64,000 nt of DNA, taken from NCBI GenBank assembly GCA_001600415.1, contig BCJX01000004.1, forward strand, positions 1 through 64,000. Reading direction: 5' to 3'. A program made the translations under genes and the position numbers. Below the pieces are notes generated by a model that did not search any database, was not told the origin of the DNA, and saw only the letters and a list, made by a program, of their open reading frames with translations. Each line of letters begins with the position of its first letter. The first letter of the stretch is position 1. The DNA comes from Pascua guehoae. Its lineage: Eukaryota > Basidiomycota > Tremellomycetes > Trichosporonales > Trichosporonaceae. This document shows, one piece after another, positions 44,168 through 56,390 of this stretch.

Positions 44168-46286
44168 CTAGCTCAGGTCTACAGTGTGGAGGGATGCGTC
44201 CTCTCCGTCGTCTACCTTTGCTTTGAGGCCCTCGTTTCCAGACTTTGCGTCGGCGGCAGCGGCGGGCTTAGCCTTGTCGGTGGGTGTCGCCTCGGCCGCC
44301 GGTGACGTTGCCTCGGCAACTGGCTCTGCAGCGTCTGCGGCCGCGCTATCTGTTTTGCTCGCCTCAGCGTCGTCCTTGACCGCTTCAGCATCGGCCTTGC
44401 TCGCCTCAGCGTCGTCCTTGCTCGCCTCAGCGTCGGCCTTGGTCGCCTCGGTATCTACGTTGCTCGCCTCGGCGTCGGGCTTGTCCTCATACGCAGGAGG
44501 ATTGTCGGTGTCTGTCTTGCCCGGTCCAGATGCTTCGCCTGCTTCCGTAATCGCCTCGGCACATGCATCCTTGGCCGCGTCGGCTGCCGGATCGGCTGGT
44601 TCGGCTGGTTCGGCGACCTCATCCACCGTACCCATCTCTGTCGACTTTGGTGTGTGCTCGTCCTCACCGTCATCGCTGGGAGTGTATCCCACCGGCGCGG
44701 ACATGCCGTCTGTCGATGGCGCCTGGATGTGGACAATGGGCGTCTGGATCTTGGGCTGCGTCGACGTGAGGGGCACATCGGCCTCGTCAACGTTGGTCTG
44801 GACACGTGCAGGCGACGTGCGGCGCTTTTGGCGTGCGCGATCCTCGCGGTCCTTTTGCTTCTGCTGGTCGACCGTGAGCGGGAAGCGGAAGCCGCGGTCC
44901 AGGCGTCCGTCCGCTTCAGGCTTGGGAGAGCGAGGGCGGCCCTTGCCATTGGACGACTTTGACGACGACGAGCCCGAGCCTGATCCAGACGGGGGGTTGT
45001 CGTCGCCGCCAGGCGACAGGACGCCAGGGACGCGAGGGAGCCCGGCGCTGCGGTCAAACGACTGCGTGCGTGTCGGCGGCGACATGGCCGGCCCGGCAGA
45101 CGACATGCGCGCAATCGTCTCGGGCGACGGTGAGCGGATCGTCTGCTGTGCCAGACTCGAGTGCTTTCCCGGAGGTGACATGTGCTGCGCGTTCTGTGCC
45201 TGCATGAGGTGTGTAGGGAGGCTGGCGCGCTTCAGGTCCACACCACCCGACTTGGGGCTTGTGATGGAGCCTACCGTAGGGCGGCGGAACGGCGCAGTGT
45301 CCGTGGGACTCATGATTGTTGCAGAAGGCATGAGGTAGTTTGCGATCGGGACCAAGCGACGTTCGGCCGCAACTGCTAGCAACCAGGCGGGGCTCACGAC
45401 GGGCAGGTTGGCCTTCATTGCGGCCTCGTACCGCTCGTCGATTCGCGGTGAGCCGCCGCCAACGTTCGGCTCGGTGTCGTCAAGGGGCGTCGTGCACACA
45501 AAGTGCGTCGTGGCCAGCTGCATCCCGGGCGCTTCGCGGGCGCCAATCTCAGACAGGCAGCCGCGCAGCTGCGAGAGCAAAGAGGGCGGCTGGATCGTGC
45601 CAAATGTGACATAGAGACCCGAGAGATTGCTGCTGGTTAGCAAGGCCAACCACGCGCATGTGGAGCACCCGGGGAATCCAACTCACTCCATAGTGTGCGT
45701 CCGGATCCGCAGGAGATTGGACGTCAACGTGCCCGCCGTGGTCTTGAGCACAAGCTGGAACGTGTACTCTTCTCCGCTCTGAAGCCCGCCCGTCTTCCAC
45801 TCGTGCTTGCCGTCGGCGTCCGTCGTGATGACACCCCACCGCTGCCCGTTACGGAACATTTCCAGAGCACGGAGGTCAGCACTGCCGAGCTTGAGTGGCT
45901 CCCACTCGAGCGCAACGCTCGTCTGCGTCACATTTTGCACGCTCAACACCGGGGGAGACGGCGGCCGCGTGCCAAACTCCTCGAGAATCTCGTCTTGCAG
46001 CGTCTCGAATGCTGCCAGCTGCGCGCGCTCCGCCTCAAGGTCGCGTGTCACCGTGATTGTCAGCATTGCGCCGGGGCCAAGCGGTGGCTCATTTGGCGCC
46101 CGGCGCGGGAGGAGGAGCGATGGGAACTCGAGGCTGTGCGCGTTGGGGCCCAGCAGTGTTGCCTACACGAGTTAGTTCAGACTTTAGAAAGGCGTCGTAG
46201 CACTTGTCATTGTCGGTAGGCAGCAGCCGCATCATAGCAGCACAAACTCACCACACTGGCGCTGACTTTACCCAGCGTTAATGTAA
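44168..46286 (-). CDS. CHS5: CHS5-type exomer subunit (FN3 + BRCT)
   Basis: Minus-strand exons 46286-46252, 46162-45687 and 45632-44168 join in phase; a first exon carrying the start codon should lie upstream but no ATG with a compatible phase was found. The N terminus ([12 protein letters not shown], then LEFPSLLLP) and FN3 domain ([37 protein letters not shown]) are followed by a BRCT-like domain ([26 protein letters not shown]). This is the Chs5 architecture. The C-terminal half is disordered, with a run of seven-residue repeats (pattern xKxDAEAS). Chs5 with its ChAPs forms exomer, the trans-Golgi coat that exports chitin synthase Chs3 and Fus1. Resolved part is about 658 residues. Confidence 0.85.
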
Positions 46287-46642
46287 CTGTAGAGGTTAAC
46301 ACGCGCACACAGATGACCAAGATGCAAGCTCCGACGTACATCGCGCCGTCCGCGGCTTGGCGGGGAGCGGGGCCGCCAGCTCTGACGAAGCGGGCATGGT
46401 GGGTTGTCGTGACCGGCCGAGGCGTTTAATCGCAGAGTAGACAGGGCGGATATCCTTGGAGAGGCAGAGGCCGAGATGCACTGGAGCTTGGAGATGGGCG
46501 AGGAGACTGATGTTGTAACAGTTCGAGGAGCTCTGGCGGAGGCCTCCACGAAACCGTCATGGTGTGACGGATCGCCATGCACCGTGACATGGTGCACGAG
46601 CCCCTCAAAGCCACGTGGCCTCCACCACGCGCTCAAAACTAA

Positions 46643-47050
46643 GGCCCGCCCCCGGCGGGCCGACCCATCCTCTACTATCTAATCCCCCAAAGCACTCCAG
46701 GACGGCCCCCGCCACCCAGGCAGGGGGGCCGTCCCACCCACACAGGCTGGGCAAGTAGTTGCTCGGCACACCCCGGCCCACGGGGTGGGCCGGGCAGGGC
46801 GAGGCGGTAGTAGGCAAGGAAAGTGGGTACCTATTTAAGGAGAGGCACGTGTACTATTACATAACCTGTGACAAGACCGCCAGCTGCCAAGCACTTGCCA
46901 GCTTGCCAGGCTGGTCTGGGTCGGTGCTGGTAGCTGGCAGGGGAGGTGTACTACTGGGTCATGGGTCATCGTGGTGGGAAAAGGCCGGGCCCAATAAGCA
47001 AGCAGTGACCCAGCATACAACTGGGTGGCGACAGAGGGGGCCCGGCCTTT
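46643..47050. repeat. cluster of four perfect GC-rich inverted repeats
   Basis: (1) GGCCCGCC 46643-46650 with GGCGGGCC 46654-46661. (2) GGACGGCCCCC 46700-46710 with GGGGGCCGTCC 46724-46734. (3) CCCGGCCCA 46772-46780 with TGGGCCGGG 46786-46794. (4) AAAGGCCGGGCCC 46980-46992 with GGGCCCGGCCTTT 47038-47050, enclosing a nested hairpin ACCCAG 47008-47013 / CTGGGT 47021-47026. All arms are perfect. All sit in non-coding sequence within 410 bp. Confidence 0.9.
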
Positions 47051-47239
47051 CTCAAAGAGAGAGAGAGAGAGAGAGGGGGGGGAGGGGGCTTGCCTTGCCG
47101 CCCACCCACCACGCACCAACACCACTGCCACCACCACGCACCAACACGCCCGACCCCCACCACCGCCAGACCGTTTGTCGCCACCATCCACCCGCCTGTC
47201 ACGATCACCCTGCATGCAATCCCGTGTACCGCACCCACA

Positions 47240-47345
47240 CAACATGCATGCATGCATGCACCCATCCATTCTCCACCCCTTGCATGCATTCACCATTGCA
47301 TGCATTCATTCACCATGTATGCATTCACACCATTGCATGCATTCA
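47240..47345. repeat. imperfect TGCATGCATTCACCAT array
   Basis: GCATGCA cores, one pair directly overlapping (CATGCATGCATGCA near 47243-47258), alternate with TTCACCAT or TTCACACCAT for about 100 bp. Period is about 17-22 bp and irregular. Confidence 0.8.
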
Positions 47346-50300
47346 GCGCGCCATTGTTATCAGCCTCGTACTTGCCAGAGCTTGTCACTTGTTGCTGCTA
47401 CAGTAGGAGCTGGCTAGTACTGGCTGATGGCCTGCTGGTATCATTGTGGTGCGCAAGATACGAGACATTTTCAGTGCGTCGACAAATGAGGCGGGGTGCA
47501 AGGAAGGAGATGGCGCGCCTCGAAAGCGAGGTGCAACCAGTCAATGGTGACACCAAATACCGCAATGACGAGCTGATAATGAGCCCCAGGATAGCCGTAG
47601 ATGCTGTCTGACAATATGCTCGAGGTATGGATCTATGATGGGGAGGGCATGCACTTCCAATGCGTGCCGGGCGAGGTGCTGCTCTCGAGTATCGTTCCCG
47701 TACGATTGCATGGTACTTCATTAATGGCACGTGTGTTGGATGAGTGAGGATGAACTCTTGATATCGCTGTCGTAGTAGTGGGCAACGTCATGCCTCGTGT
47801 GCGATTCATCAGAGCAGAGGGTAACCGTGGTGATGAGATGCTTCAATGATGTACTGCTGGGGCTGCGGTATATGACTTGGCACAGCGCATTGCATACATG
47901 TGCTAACGAGGTAACGTGCAATAAGGGCAGGTTGGCAAGTGCCTCTCATCCTCTCTGGACTTCTGGCTGTGGGCTGGCTGCATGGCTGGAACAGCGGGCA
48001 GCGGGTATGGGTATGGCGGGTGACTTGTCATGGTTGGGTGCCAGCATGCCAGTGTGAGAAGTTACGGTATTATCCCCAGGGGTCACCCGAGGGTCGACGG
48101 GGGCTAACGACGGGGCGACGGGGGCGACGAGGCGTCGGGGCGTCGGGGCGCGAGGCGCGAGGTGTCGATACGACCAAAGGGGGAGAGAGGAGCGGGTCGA
48201 AAAAGCGATCGAATTCAATGCTCAAGGCGGCATACGCCACGTCGGCGACGATGACCGACTCCAACCAAAAACGGCTCATGTGGTTGGGCTGGCACAACTG
48301 GTGCGTATGTAGGCGACAAACGTGCAAACAGCCAACGGAACCCCATGCATATGATGGCCACCATGTCCTCGTTCGTCGTCGACCCTACCGTCGCCCGCCA
48401 TGCCCGCGGCTCAAGATCCCCAACAGCAACCATGGTGATCCGTGCTAGCGAGCAGCCTGCGCCGCATGCAGCGTGCACCTTGTAGCGTGCAGCGTGCAGC
48501 GTGCCTGTCGCAAGCGAGCGCTGCGCACCTCAGTAGTCTTGTTGGCGAGTGGCTAGGGGGCTAGCGGCTGCGGGTGCCATGCAGAGGGTCGGCAGTGCCG
48601 ACGAACCAGCAGAGGGCGTGATGAGAGGACAGATCCAACTGCCAGGGCCCGGACCCACTGCGATGAGGTCAGTGCGGCTTCTCGCGCTCGCATCCGATGA
48701 CGACGACACCGTATGAGAAGGTGGGCCAAGTAGGTTTTGGCATCGTGCACGCGGCCAATGTGCCCCCGGGCGTGCCGGAACATAACGCCGGTGACGACGA
48801 CGGCGGTAGCGCGGCAGGGTTGAGCAAAGTGGAGGGTACCGAGGTACGGTAAAGAGACACGAAAAATGGGGGCAGCTGACCCCCACCGACGACCACCTGA
48901 TATGGTGATGAGCTACAACAAGGAGTGAGGGCCTGTAGCTGCTGACAAGGTGTGAGTGAGGTGGGCTGCTGACTGCTGTGTTGAGGTCATGGCTTGCGAC
49001 ACGGGTCGCGGGGTGTGTGGCGCGGGTTCATTTCATTGTCTCTGCAGCGCGGTATGCATCGGCGGCTACCTCTACTCGGCAGGGACGGGGCGACCGCGTC
49101 GGGGAAGGAGGGAGCGAGAGGAAGCACACTGATTCGGGCGGCCATGGCGAGCCGTGCGTGGGTGGCGGTGGCAACGGGGCATTGGATGAAGGCGAGTGGG
49201 ACGGTGATCATGTTGTACCGCTAACTCGTTTTGGTGCAATGCATGCGTTGGGTGGGTGGTGGTGGTGAGCGTGGGGTGTGCATCGTCGTAAGTGCGGATA
49301 TAGATGGAGATGCAAAGGTTTCATTTGTCCAGGGTTCGACTGGTGGCCTGGTGGGAGTGGGTGGAAAAGAGCGACTAGAGCGTGGCCGGGGGGGGGGTTG
49401 GGGGGGGGGTTGGTGGGANGGGGGGGGGGGGGGCAATTGGGGGGGNGGAGGGGTGGCGGCCGGTGGTGGTGCGTTGACGACGACGGCAACGGCGCCGGGC
49501 CCGGAGTCAGACTAGACAAGGGAGGGCCAGCGCACGCAAAGCAGAGAGCAAAGAGCAGACCAATCCAACCAGGGTCACGGTCACCTGGCTGGCTGCTGCC
49601 ACCAAGGACCGTTCTGCCGCTCACCCGCCCGAGCCCCCCCTTCCCACCGCCCGCAAGCCGCCGTGCAAGCGACCACACCCACGCTCTACGCTGCTGCCGA
49701 CCCCCACCCCAGCCCCCACCCNCCCNCCCNCCCACAACCCGCCCCTTCCTTGGTCACCTCCCCCACCACCACGTCGCTCCATTCCCCTTCCATCCATCAC
49801 CATCACCATCCATCTCTTTGTCGCCATCGTCGGAATATCATTCATCACCATCAAGCGACAACATCCGTCCTCGGCACTCCGACACCCCCACCCATTGTGA
49901 CCCCCAACCCACAATACCCCCACCACCCAATCCCCTACCCTTGCCTCCGCCTCGCCCGTCTCTTGAACACAACCCCCTTCCCTCCCACCGACAACGTCGC
50001 CAACCGGCGCTCTCTCCTCGTTCAGAGACTCATCTGGGCATCACCAAACCTCGGGCAGAGGTGAGTACCTTGCCCCTTGCATGCCACTCTGTGATAAAGT
50101 GGGCACAAAACCGGCTCCCAGGCGGGCCGTAGGGCGTGTGATGGGGAGCAAAAGGCCCGTCCTTCCTCCCAGCGTAAGCGGCGTACAAGGTCCAACATTG
50201 CTGGCCTGTCACTCGCTACCGCGCTTCGGAGCGCGCTCGCTGTACGCGTACTGTCACTTGATTGACGAGAAAAGAGCAAAACCAACCCACATCTCATTTA

Positions 50301-50380
50301 CATTCTGCACGCGACGCGTTTATGGATTGCTGATCCCCTGCCTTGTAGCCCACCGGTTTGCAACCACCCACCCAACAGCC

Positions 50381-53300
50381 ATGCATTCAGACGAGTCTTC
50401 TCCCGAACCACAGCTGTCGTCGCCGTACAGCTCTCAGAACATGCATGCATCTGAGACTGTGCCAGTGAGTAGACAAGACCTCCACTTCCGAGATGCCTTG
50501 TCCCATCTCGCGCGTTTCCTGCCCAAATATAGACCTTCCCTCACCCAATCGCAGGTCGCACCCAGCAAGATTATCTTAAACCCACCCAGGCGTCCAGTAC
50601 CAACATCCGATGACGATGACCTTACGCCCGAGCCATCAGATGACGATGGCGACGATGCGGAGGGCGAGGAGGAAATGGACATGGATAGTGATGGACCAGT
50701 GAGTTGCGCTATTGTAGTCGTGGTGAAACAACTTTCTCATTCCGCAGGTGACTGCCAATGCCGACAGCGAGTCTGACAATGGAGACGATGAGTTTGACGA
50801 CGACGACGATGACCCAGACTTTGGGGCGAGCAAGAAGCGCAAGGCCGCGCCCAAGCCTCCAAAGCCGTTCAAGAAGTGTAAGTCTGGCAATGCCATAGGC
50901 ATTCGGTGCATGTTGCTGACAACTGCAGCGTCTTTGGCATTGGGCCAGTTCCCTTCCTCCAAACGGGCAACGTCCCAGTCATCAGACGAAGACTATGCGG
51001 CCAAGTCGCACAAGAAGAAGTTCTTCCAGCGGTCAGGAGCAAACTCGCGCGGGACGGCGACGCCCGACTTTGGCGACTCGGATGCTGCCTCGTGGCGACG
51101 GGGAGCTGCACGCAAGGTTGTAAACTACAACGAGGCAAACGTCGACTATGGCCTGGACAGTGAAGGAGACGAGGATGTCATGTACTATGACAAGGCAGCC
51201 CCACTTGGTGAGAACTCTTACTTGAGACACCTTGCGCTAACCGTCAGAAAATGGAATGGCCGCAGACGAGATTGACCTCGTGCTGTCTCATAGCCGTGAC
51301 GAGGACCACCAGTCAGACCCCGCGGACGACCCATACACCAACCTCGTGAGTTTAAATCTACAAGTTCAGCCTCTGACTCGCAGCGCTTCCACATCAAGTG
51401 GAAAGGTTACAGTCATATCCACAATACGGATGAGACGTACGCGTTCCTCAAAGGGTACAAGGGGTGAGTTTGTCGGCATGCCGCCACCATTTGGGACCCC
51501 ACTGACATGGACAAGGTTCAAAAAGGTGGAAAACTACATCCAAAAGGTCTACCTCGTTGAGCAGGCATACCACCACCCCAAGCCAGATGCCAAGTGGAAG
51601 CCCACACGAGAAGACTTGGAGCAATTCGAAATTGATACTGAGCGACAGCGCGAGCTGCTAGAAAGCTACAAGACTGTCGACCGTGTGGTGGGCGAAAAGG
51701 ATGAGATGGAGAGTGGCGTCAAGGTGACAAAGTTCCTCGTCAAGTGGACCAGTGAGTTTCGGCATCACTGTGGTCGCTAACGGACCCAGACCTGCACTAT
51801 TCCGAGTGCACATGGGAGACGTACGATGACATCAAGGATCAAGCGCAGGAGGCCATTGCCGCATACCATGCTCGTATGGCCCGCCCTACTGTTCCCGCTC
51901 GGTCATCTCACTACCCGATCCACAACAGGCCAGCATACCAGAAGATCGCCGAGGACCCCGAGTACCTCGCTAGCACTGGTGGACAGCTCAAGCCCTTCCA
52001 GTTGACTGGTCTCAACTGGCTGGCGTATCTGTGGTGCCAGGGCGGACAAGGCGGCATGCTTGCCGACGAGGTTGGTCCTCCATCTGGGTCACTATGCTGA
52101 CATGCAGATGGGTTTGGGTAAGACTGTCCAGTCGGTCAGCTTCTTGTCATACCTCTTCCACAGCCAGAAGCAATATGGTCCGTTCCTTGTTGTCGTGCCT
52201 CTCTCGACGATCACTGCATGGCAGATGCAGTTCCGGACATGGGCACCCGACCTCAACGTGATTGTGTACATGGGCTCTGCGGCATCGCGCGAGATGATCC
52301 GCCAGACCGAATTTGGATCACCAAAGAACCTCCGGTTCAACGTGAGTAGACTTGATTTTTTTCAAGTGTGCTGACATCAGGTTCTCCTCACGACATACGA
52401 GTTCATCCTCAAAGATCGTTCAGACCTGCAACAGATCAAGTGGCAAGCACTGGAAGTCGACGAGGTCAGTTGCATTGTGCCTTCTTTGAACTAACTATCC
52501 AGGCGCACCGCCTCAAGAACAGCGACTCGCAACTCTACGAGGCGTTGCAGAGCTTCTCGACAGGCTTCCGACTACTCATCACTGGCACACCTCTCCAGAA
52601 CAATGTCAAGGGTACGCACCTCGGACGATGACACGGCGCTGACCATTAGAATTGATGGCGCTTCTCCACTTTATTGAGCCTGACAAGTTTGCGTTGGCCA
52701 ACGACTTTGAACTGGGTGACGCCGAGCAGGAGGGCAAGATCAAGAACCTTCACATGCAGCTGGAGACCCTCATGCTTCGTCGTCTGAAGAAGGACGTTGT
52801 CAAAGAGCTCCCCACAAAGTCCGAGTCGATCCTTCGTGTCGAGATGTCGGGTTTGCAACAGCACTACTACAAGAGTATGTTCAATAGGACAACGGCGTGC
52901 AGAGACTGACCAGTACAGATATCCTCACCAAGAACTTTGCTGTGCTCAGCAAGGGCGGAACCCAGAATGTCTCGCTCATGAACGTCGCGATGGAGCTCAA
53001 GAAGGCTGCAAACCACCCGTACCTCTTTGATGGCGCCGAGGACCGCACCAAACCTCTCCACGAGCAACTCCGCGGCCTGGTGATGAACAGCGGAAAAATG
53101 GTACTTCTTGACAAGCTTCTCGCCAGGCTCAAGGCCGATGGTCACCGTGTCCTTATCTTCAGCCAGATGGTGCGCCTGCTCGACATCATCTCCGACTACA
53201 TGGCGGCTCGCAACTACGTGCACCAGCGCCTCGACGGTACCGTCCCCAGTGATGTTCGCAAGAAGAGCATTGAGCACTTTAACGCGCCTGGCTCGCCGGA

Positions 53301-55707
53301 CTTTGCGTTTTTGCTTTCGACTCGTGCCGGTGGTCTCGGCATCAACCTTGAAACCGCCGATACCGTCATCATCTTTGACGTAGGTACCTGACGTGGTCCC
53401 TCGTCGTCTTTCGTCGACTTTCGTCGACTTTTCGTCGTCCTGTCGTCGTCCATTGCTAACTATGACAGAGCGACTACAACCCGCAGAACGACTTGCAGGC
53501 GATGGCGCGTGCACACCGCATTGGCCAGACTCGCCACGTCAACATTTACCGTTTTGTTACAAAGGGGACCATTGAGGAGGACATTCTTGAGCGTGCCAAG
53601 AGAAAGATGATCCTCGAGTATGCCAGTAAGTTGCCGTCGTTGCGAAAATGAATTGGAAAAGCGTCCGCTGACGTCGCAGTCATCAACCAGACCGACACGA
53701 GCGGTGGTCACATCAACGGTTCTTCAACGCCAAAGGACAAGAACGGCGACCTTTCAAAGGAGGAACTTGCGGCCATTCTCAAGTTTGGCGCCAAGTCCAT
53801 GTTCCAAGCCGACGAGAATGCCCAGAACCAGAAGCTTGACGCCATGGACCTGGATGACATTCTCAACAAGGCCGACAACTTTGACACTGAGGCAGCAGCA
53901 GCACCAGGTGGAACGTCATCGGGTGGCGAAGCTTTCTTGGCCCAGTTTGCCGCCATCCAGGACGTCAAGAACGACACGGACGACCTTAGCTGGGACGACA
54001 TTATCCCCGTCGAGGAGCGTGTCAAGATGGACGAGGAGGAGAGCCGCGCTCTTCAGGCAGAGGAGCTTGGTTCGCGCAAGCGTGCAGCTGCACGCCTTCC
54101 CGGAGCGTACGAGGGAATGGATGAGGGTGACGTCGAGCCAGAGCCAAGAGAGAGGGAGCGCAAGGCGTCCTCTGTGGACAAGAAGCAAAAAGTCACCGGG
54201 CCAAGAAAGAGCAATGCCCAGCGTGCTATCGAGCTCAAGGGTGAGTGCTTTTTGTGCTTGTACTATGGGTGTTGCCGCTGACGAGCAGACCGTGACCTGC
54301 GTGTGCTCATCCGAGGCCTGCAAAAGTGGGGCCCAATTCGCACCCGCTACGACACCATTGTCGAGGAGGCCAAACTGGTGGCGAAAAACCGCGTCGTCGT
54401 CATCTCCACGTGCGACGACATTCTTGCGCAGGCAGAGGAAGCCGTGGCAACGCACAAGTCGGAGTTGCGCGCCATGCAGGAGCGTGGTGAGGTGATTTCG
54501 TCTTCACTGAGGCAAAAGGCGATCCTGTTCACGTTCCGCGGCATCCAGGGTATCAACGCCGAGACGGTTGTTGCCCGGCATTATGAGCTCAAGGCGCTCG
54601 TCGAGCACTTTAAGCGCGTCGAAGACCCCGACAACTATGCCATTCCACATGACAACCTAAAGCCGACGATGAACTGGAGTGTCGAGTGGGGAACTCGGCA
54701 AGACTCGAAGCTTATTGTCGGCATCTGGAAGTACGGCTTTGGTGCCTGGGAGCAAATCAAATCGGTAAGTTGGAGAGCAGCAAGCGGGTTGCGAGCAGAT
54801 AAACTGATACTCCTTTACAGGATCCCAACCTCGAACTGCAGGACATGATCTTCCTCGAGGACCCCAAGATGGTCAAGGACCCCGGAGCACCCAAGCCAGG
54901 AATCCCCGGTCCCATCCATCTCGTTCGTCGAGGCGACTACCTGTGTGGCCTGATCCGCGAATACGAGGAGAACCGGCGCATGCTCATTGAGCAGCAGGCG
55001 GTCATTGCCAGCATGCCTGTAAAGGAGGGCTACGGTTACGACCACCCGCCACTACCAGTCCCATCACCAACCGTTCCCGCTCCTTTCAAGCACTCGTCGA
55101 ACGCATCGGCCACTGGCTCTGCTGCTGCCTCTGCCGCGGCCGCTGCCAAAGACAAGGGCAAGAGGCGCAAGACGCCAGAATACACGGATTCGGAAGATGA
55201 CGAGAGTTACGAGTCAATGGACGAGGACGCGGTCAAGGAGCTGCTCCGCCCAGCCAAGAAGCACCTGGTGAGTGTTTGGGTTGTAGCTGTGCGTCAAGCG
55301 ATCCTTTTTGCTGACAGGATGCAGAAAAAGCTCAAGTCTGGTACGGACTCACTCAGCCGCGAGGAGAAGATTGCCGCGCTCAAGGAGTGTGTCGCTGGCA
55401 TTGGTGCGCGCATCGACGAGGTGGTGGTGGAGAAGGCTGCCCAGGGGCACGACGGCAACAAGTGGAGGAAACACTGCTGGGTGTGAGTATTTGTACAACT
55501 TGAACTCGTGGGTGTATCGATTGCTGACTGTGTAGATTTGCGTCATTCTTCTGGCCACGCCAAGGCGTCAATTACGCCAAGCTCATGGACATCCATTCAA
55601 AGCTGGTCAAGGAGTCGAGCCCAGCACCCAAAAAGACCAAGGCGAAGCGCAAAACGGATGGCGGGGATGGGGGCTCGAAGAAGAAGGTCAAGGTGGAAGA
55701 TGCGTAG
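50381..55707 (+). CDS. CHD1: CHD1-type chromodomain helicase
   Basis: Nineteen exons: 50381-50464, 50555-50698, 50748-50877, 50929-51207, 51248-51345, 51384-51463, 51516-51751, 51790-52070, 52108-52341, 52381-52464, 52503-52611, 52650-52874, 52919-53379, 53469-53625, 53680-54240, 54289-54764, 54821-55267, 55325-55482, 55536-55707. They join in phase to 1471 aa. An acidic N terminus precedes tandem chromodomains ([28 protein letters not shown]), the SNF2 ATPase (ADEMGLGKT about 444, VDEAHRLKN about 549, MARAHRIGQ about 825), a SANT/SLIDE-like region ([22 protein letters not shown]) and the C-terminal helical CHCT domain ([24 protein letters not shown]). Chd1 slides and spaces nucleosomes behind RNA polymerase II. 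The first intron (90 nt) keeps the frame if retained, adding 30 residues. Confidence 0.95.
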
Positions 55708-56390
55708 AGATGGGTGGTGTCTCGTGTGAGGTGACACTGCCATTTAGTCATTTGTTCTTTGTTTTCGTTTCGTAGCATTCATTTCGCTTGCGCAGTTCGC
55801 TCTGTTGCGCGACGCGTCCACTTTCTCGACCACGAGCATGCAGATCTGTTCTAGGCATGGATGGAATGTAGTATCATCAAGTACCAAGTAGCGACAGAGT
55901 GCCATGGTATGCAGGACCAGTAGTCGCCTGGGCCAAGGCACGCGATTGCATATCTCGAGTGAAATTGTATTGGACGGCCGGCGGCAGTTGAGTGGGGGCC
56001 GTTTGGCGGTGGTTGCATTGTGGGTGGCCATGGGTGGATGGCACGGGCTGGGTGCCGGATGCTGGATGCTGGATGCTGTGCACTGGTGCACTGACGCACT
56101 GAAGCACTACTGCAGTTGGGTGCACCGGACACTGCCGACACTTGATCTTCCGTCCTTTCCCTCGCTTGGCCTCGGTACCGACATCCACCCACCCTATCCA
56201 CCATAGCGTTTGAAAACGACCCCCGCCCCCCCCCCCCCCATCCTCGCGCTCGCCTCGCTCGGGTCCACAACCGACAAGTCTCAACTTGGCACCCTCCCGC
56301 CGCCCACCGTTTGCAAACGAACAACATCCATCCCACACCCCCCCCCCCCCCCCAATTAATTACCTCCCATCCCAGGCCATACAACGCTAC
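55708..56390. other. intergenic, 683 bp, with C homopolymers
   Basis: CHD1 3' side and promoter of the zinc-cluster factor. GGATGCT-type triplet near 56058-56080. Two C runs near 56225-56239 and 56340-56353 directly precede the ATG region. No gene seen. Confidence 0.5.

Larger units (their letters stand above)
46287..50380. other. gene-poor stretch of about 4.1 kb, hairpins and low complexity
   Basis: It contains the CHS5 5' end, four GC-rich hairpins (46643-47050), a GA dinucleotide run (47056-47075), a TGCATGCATTCACCAT array (47240-47345), G/C homopolymer blocks with ambiguous bases (49419, 49446, 49722, 49726, 49730) and the C-rich promoter of CHD1. Frames present show only low-complexity composition. 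Confidence 0.5.

Noticed and set aside
44184..45338. Plus-strand frame of 384 codons over CHS5
   Set aside because: Antisense shadow of the Ala/Asp/Ser-rich CHS5 tail; the minus strand carries FN3 and BRCT motifs and a consistent splice pattern.
46759..47611. Several overlapping frames rich in Cys, His, Met and Pro
   Set aside because: They translate the GCATGCA and CACCAC repeats and hairpin arms; no consistent gene structure.
49208..50132. Gly-, Pro- and Arg-rich frames with ambiguous residues
   Set aside because: They arise from G and C homopolymers with N calls in the CHD1 upstream region.
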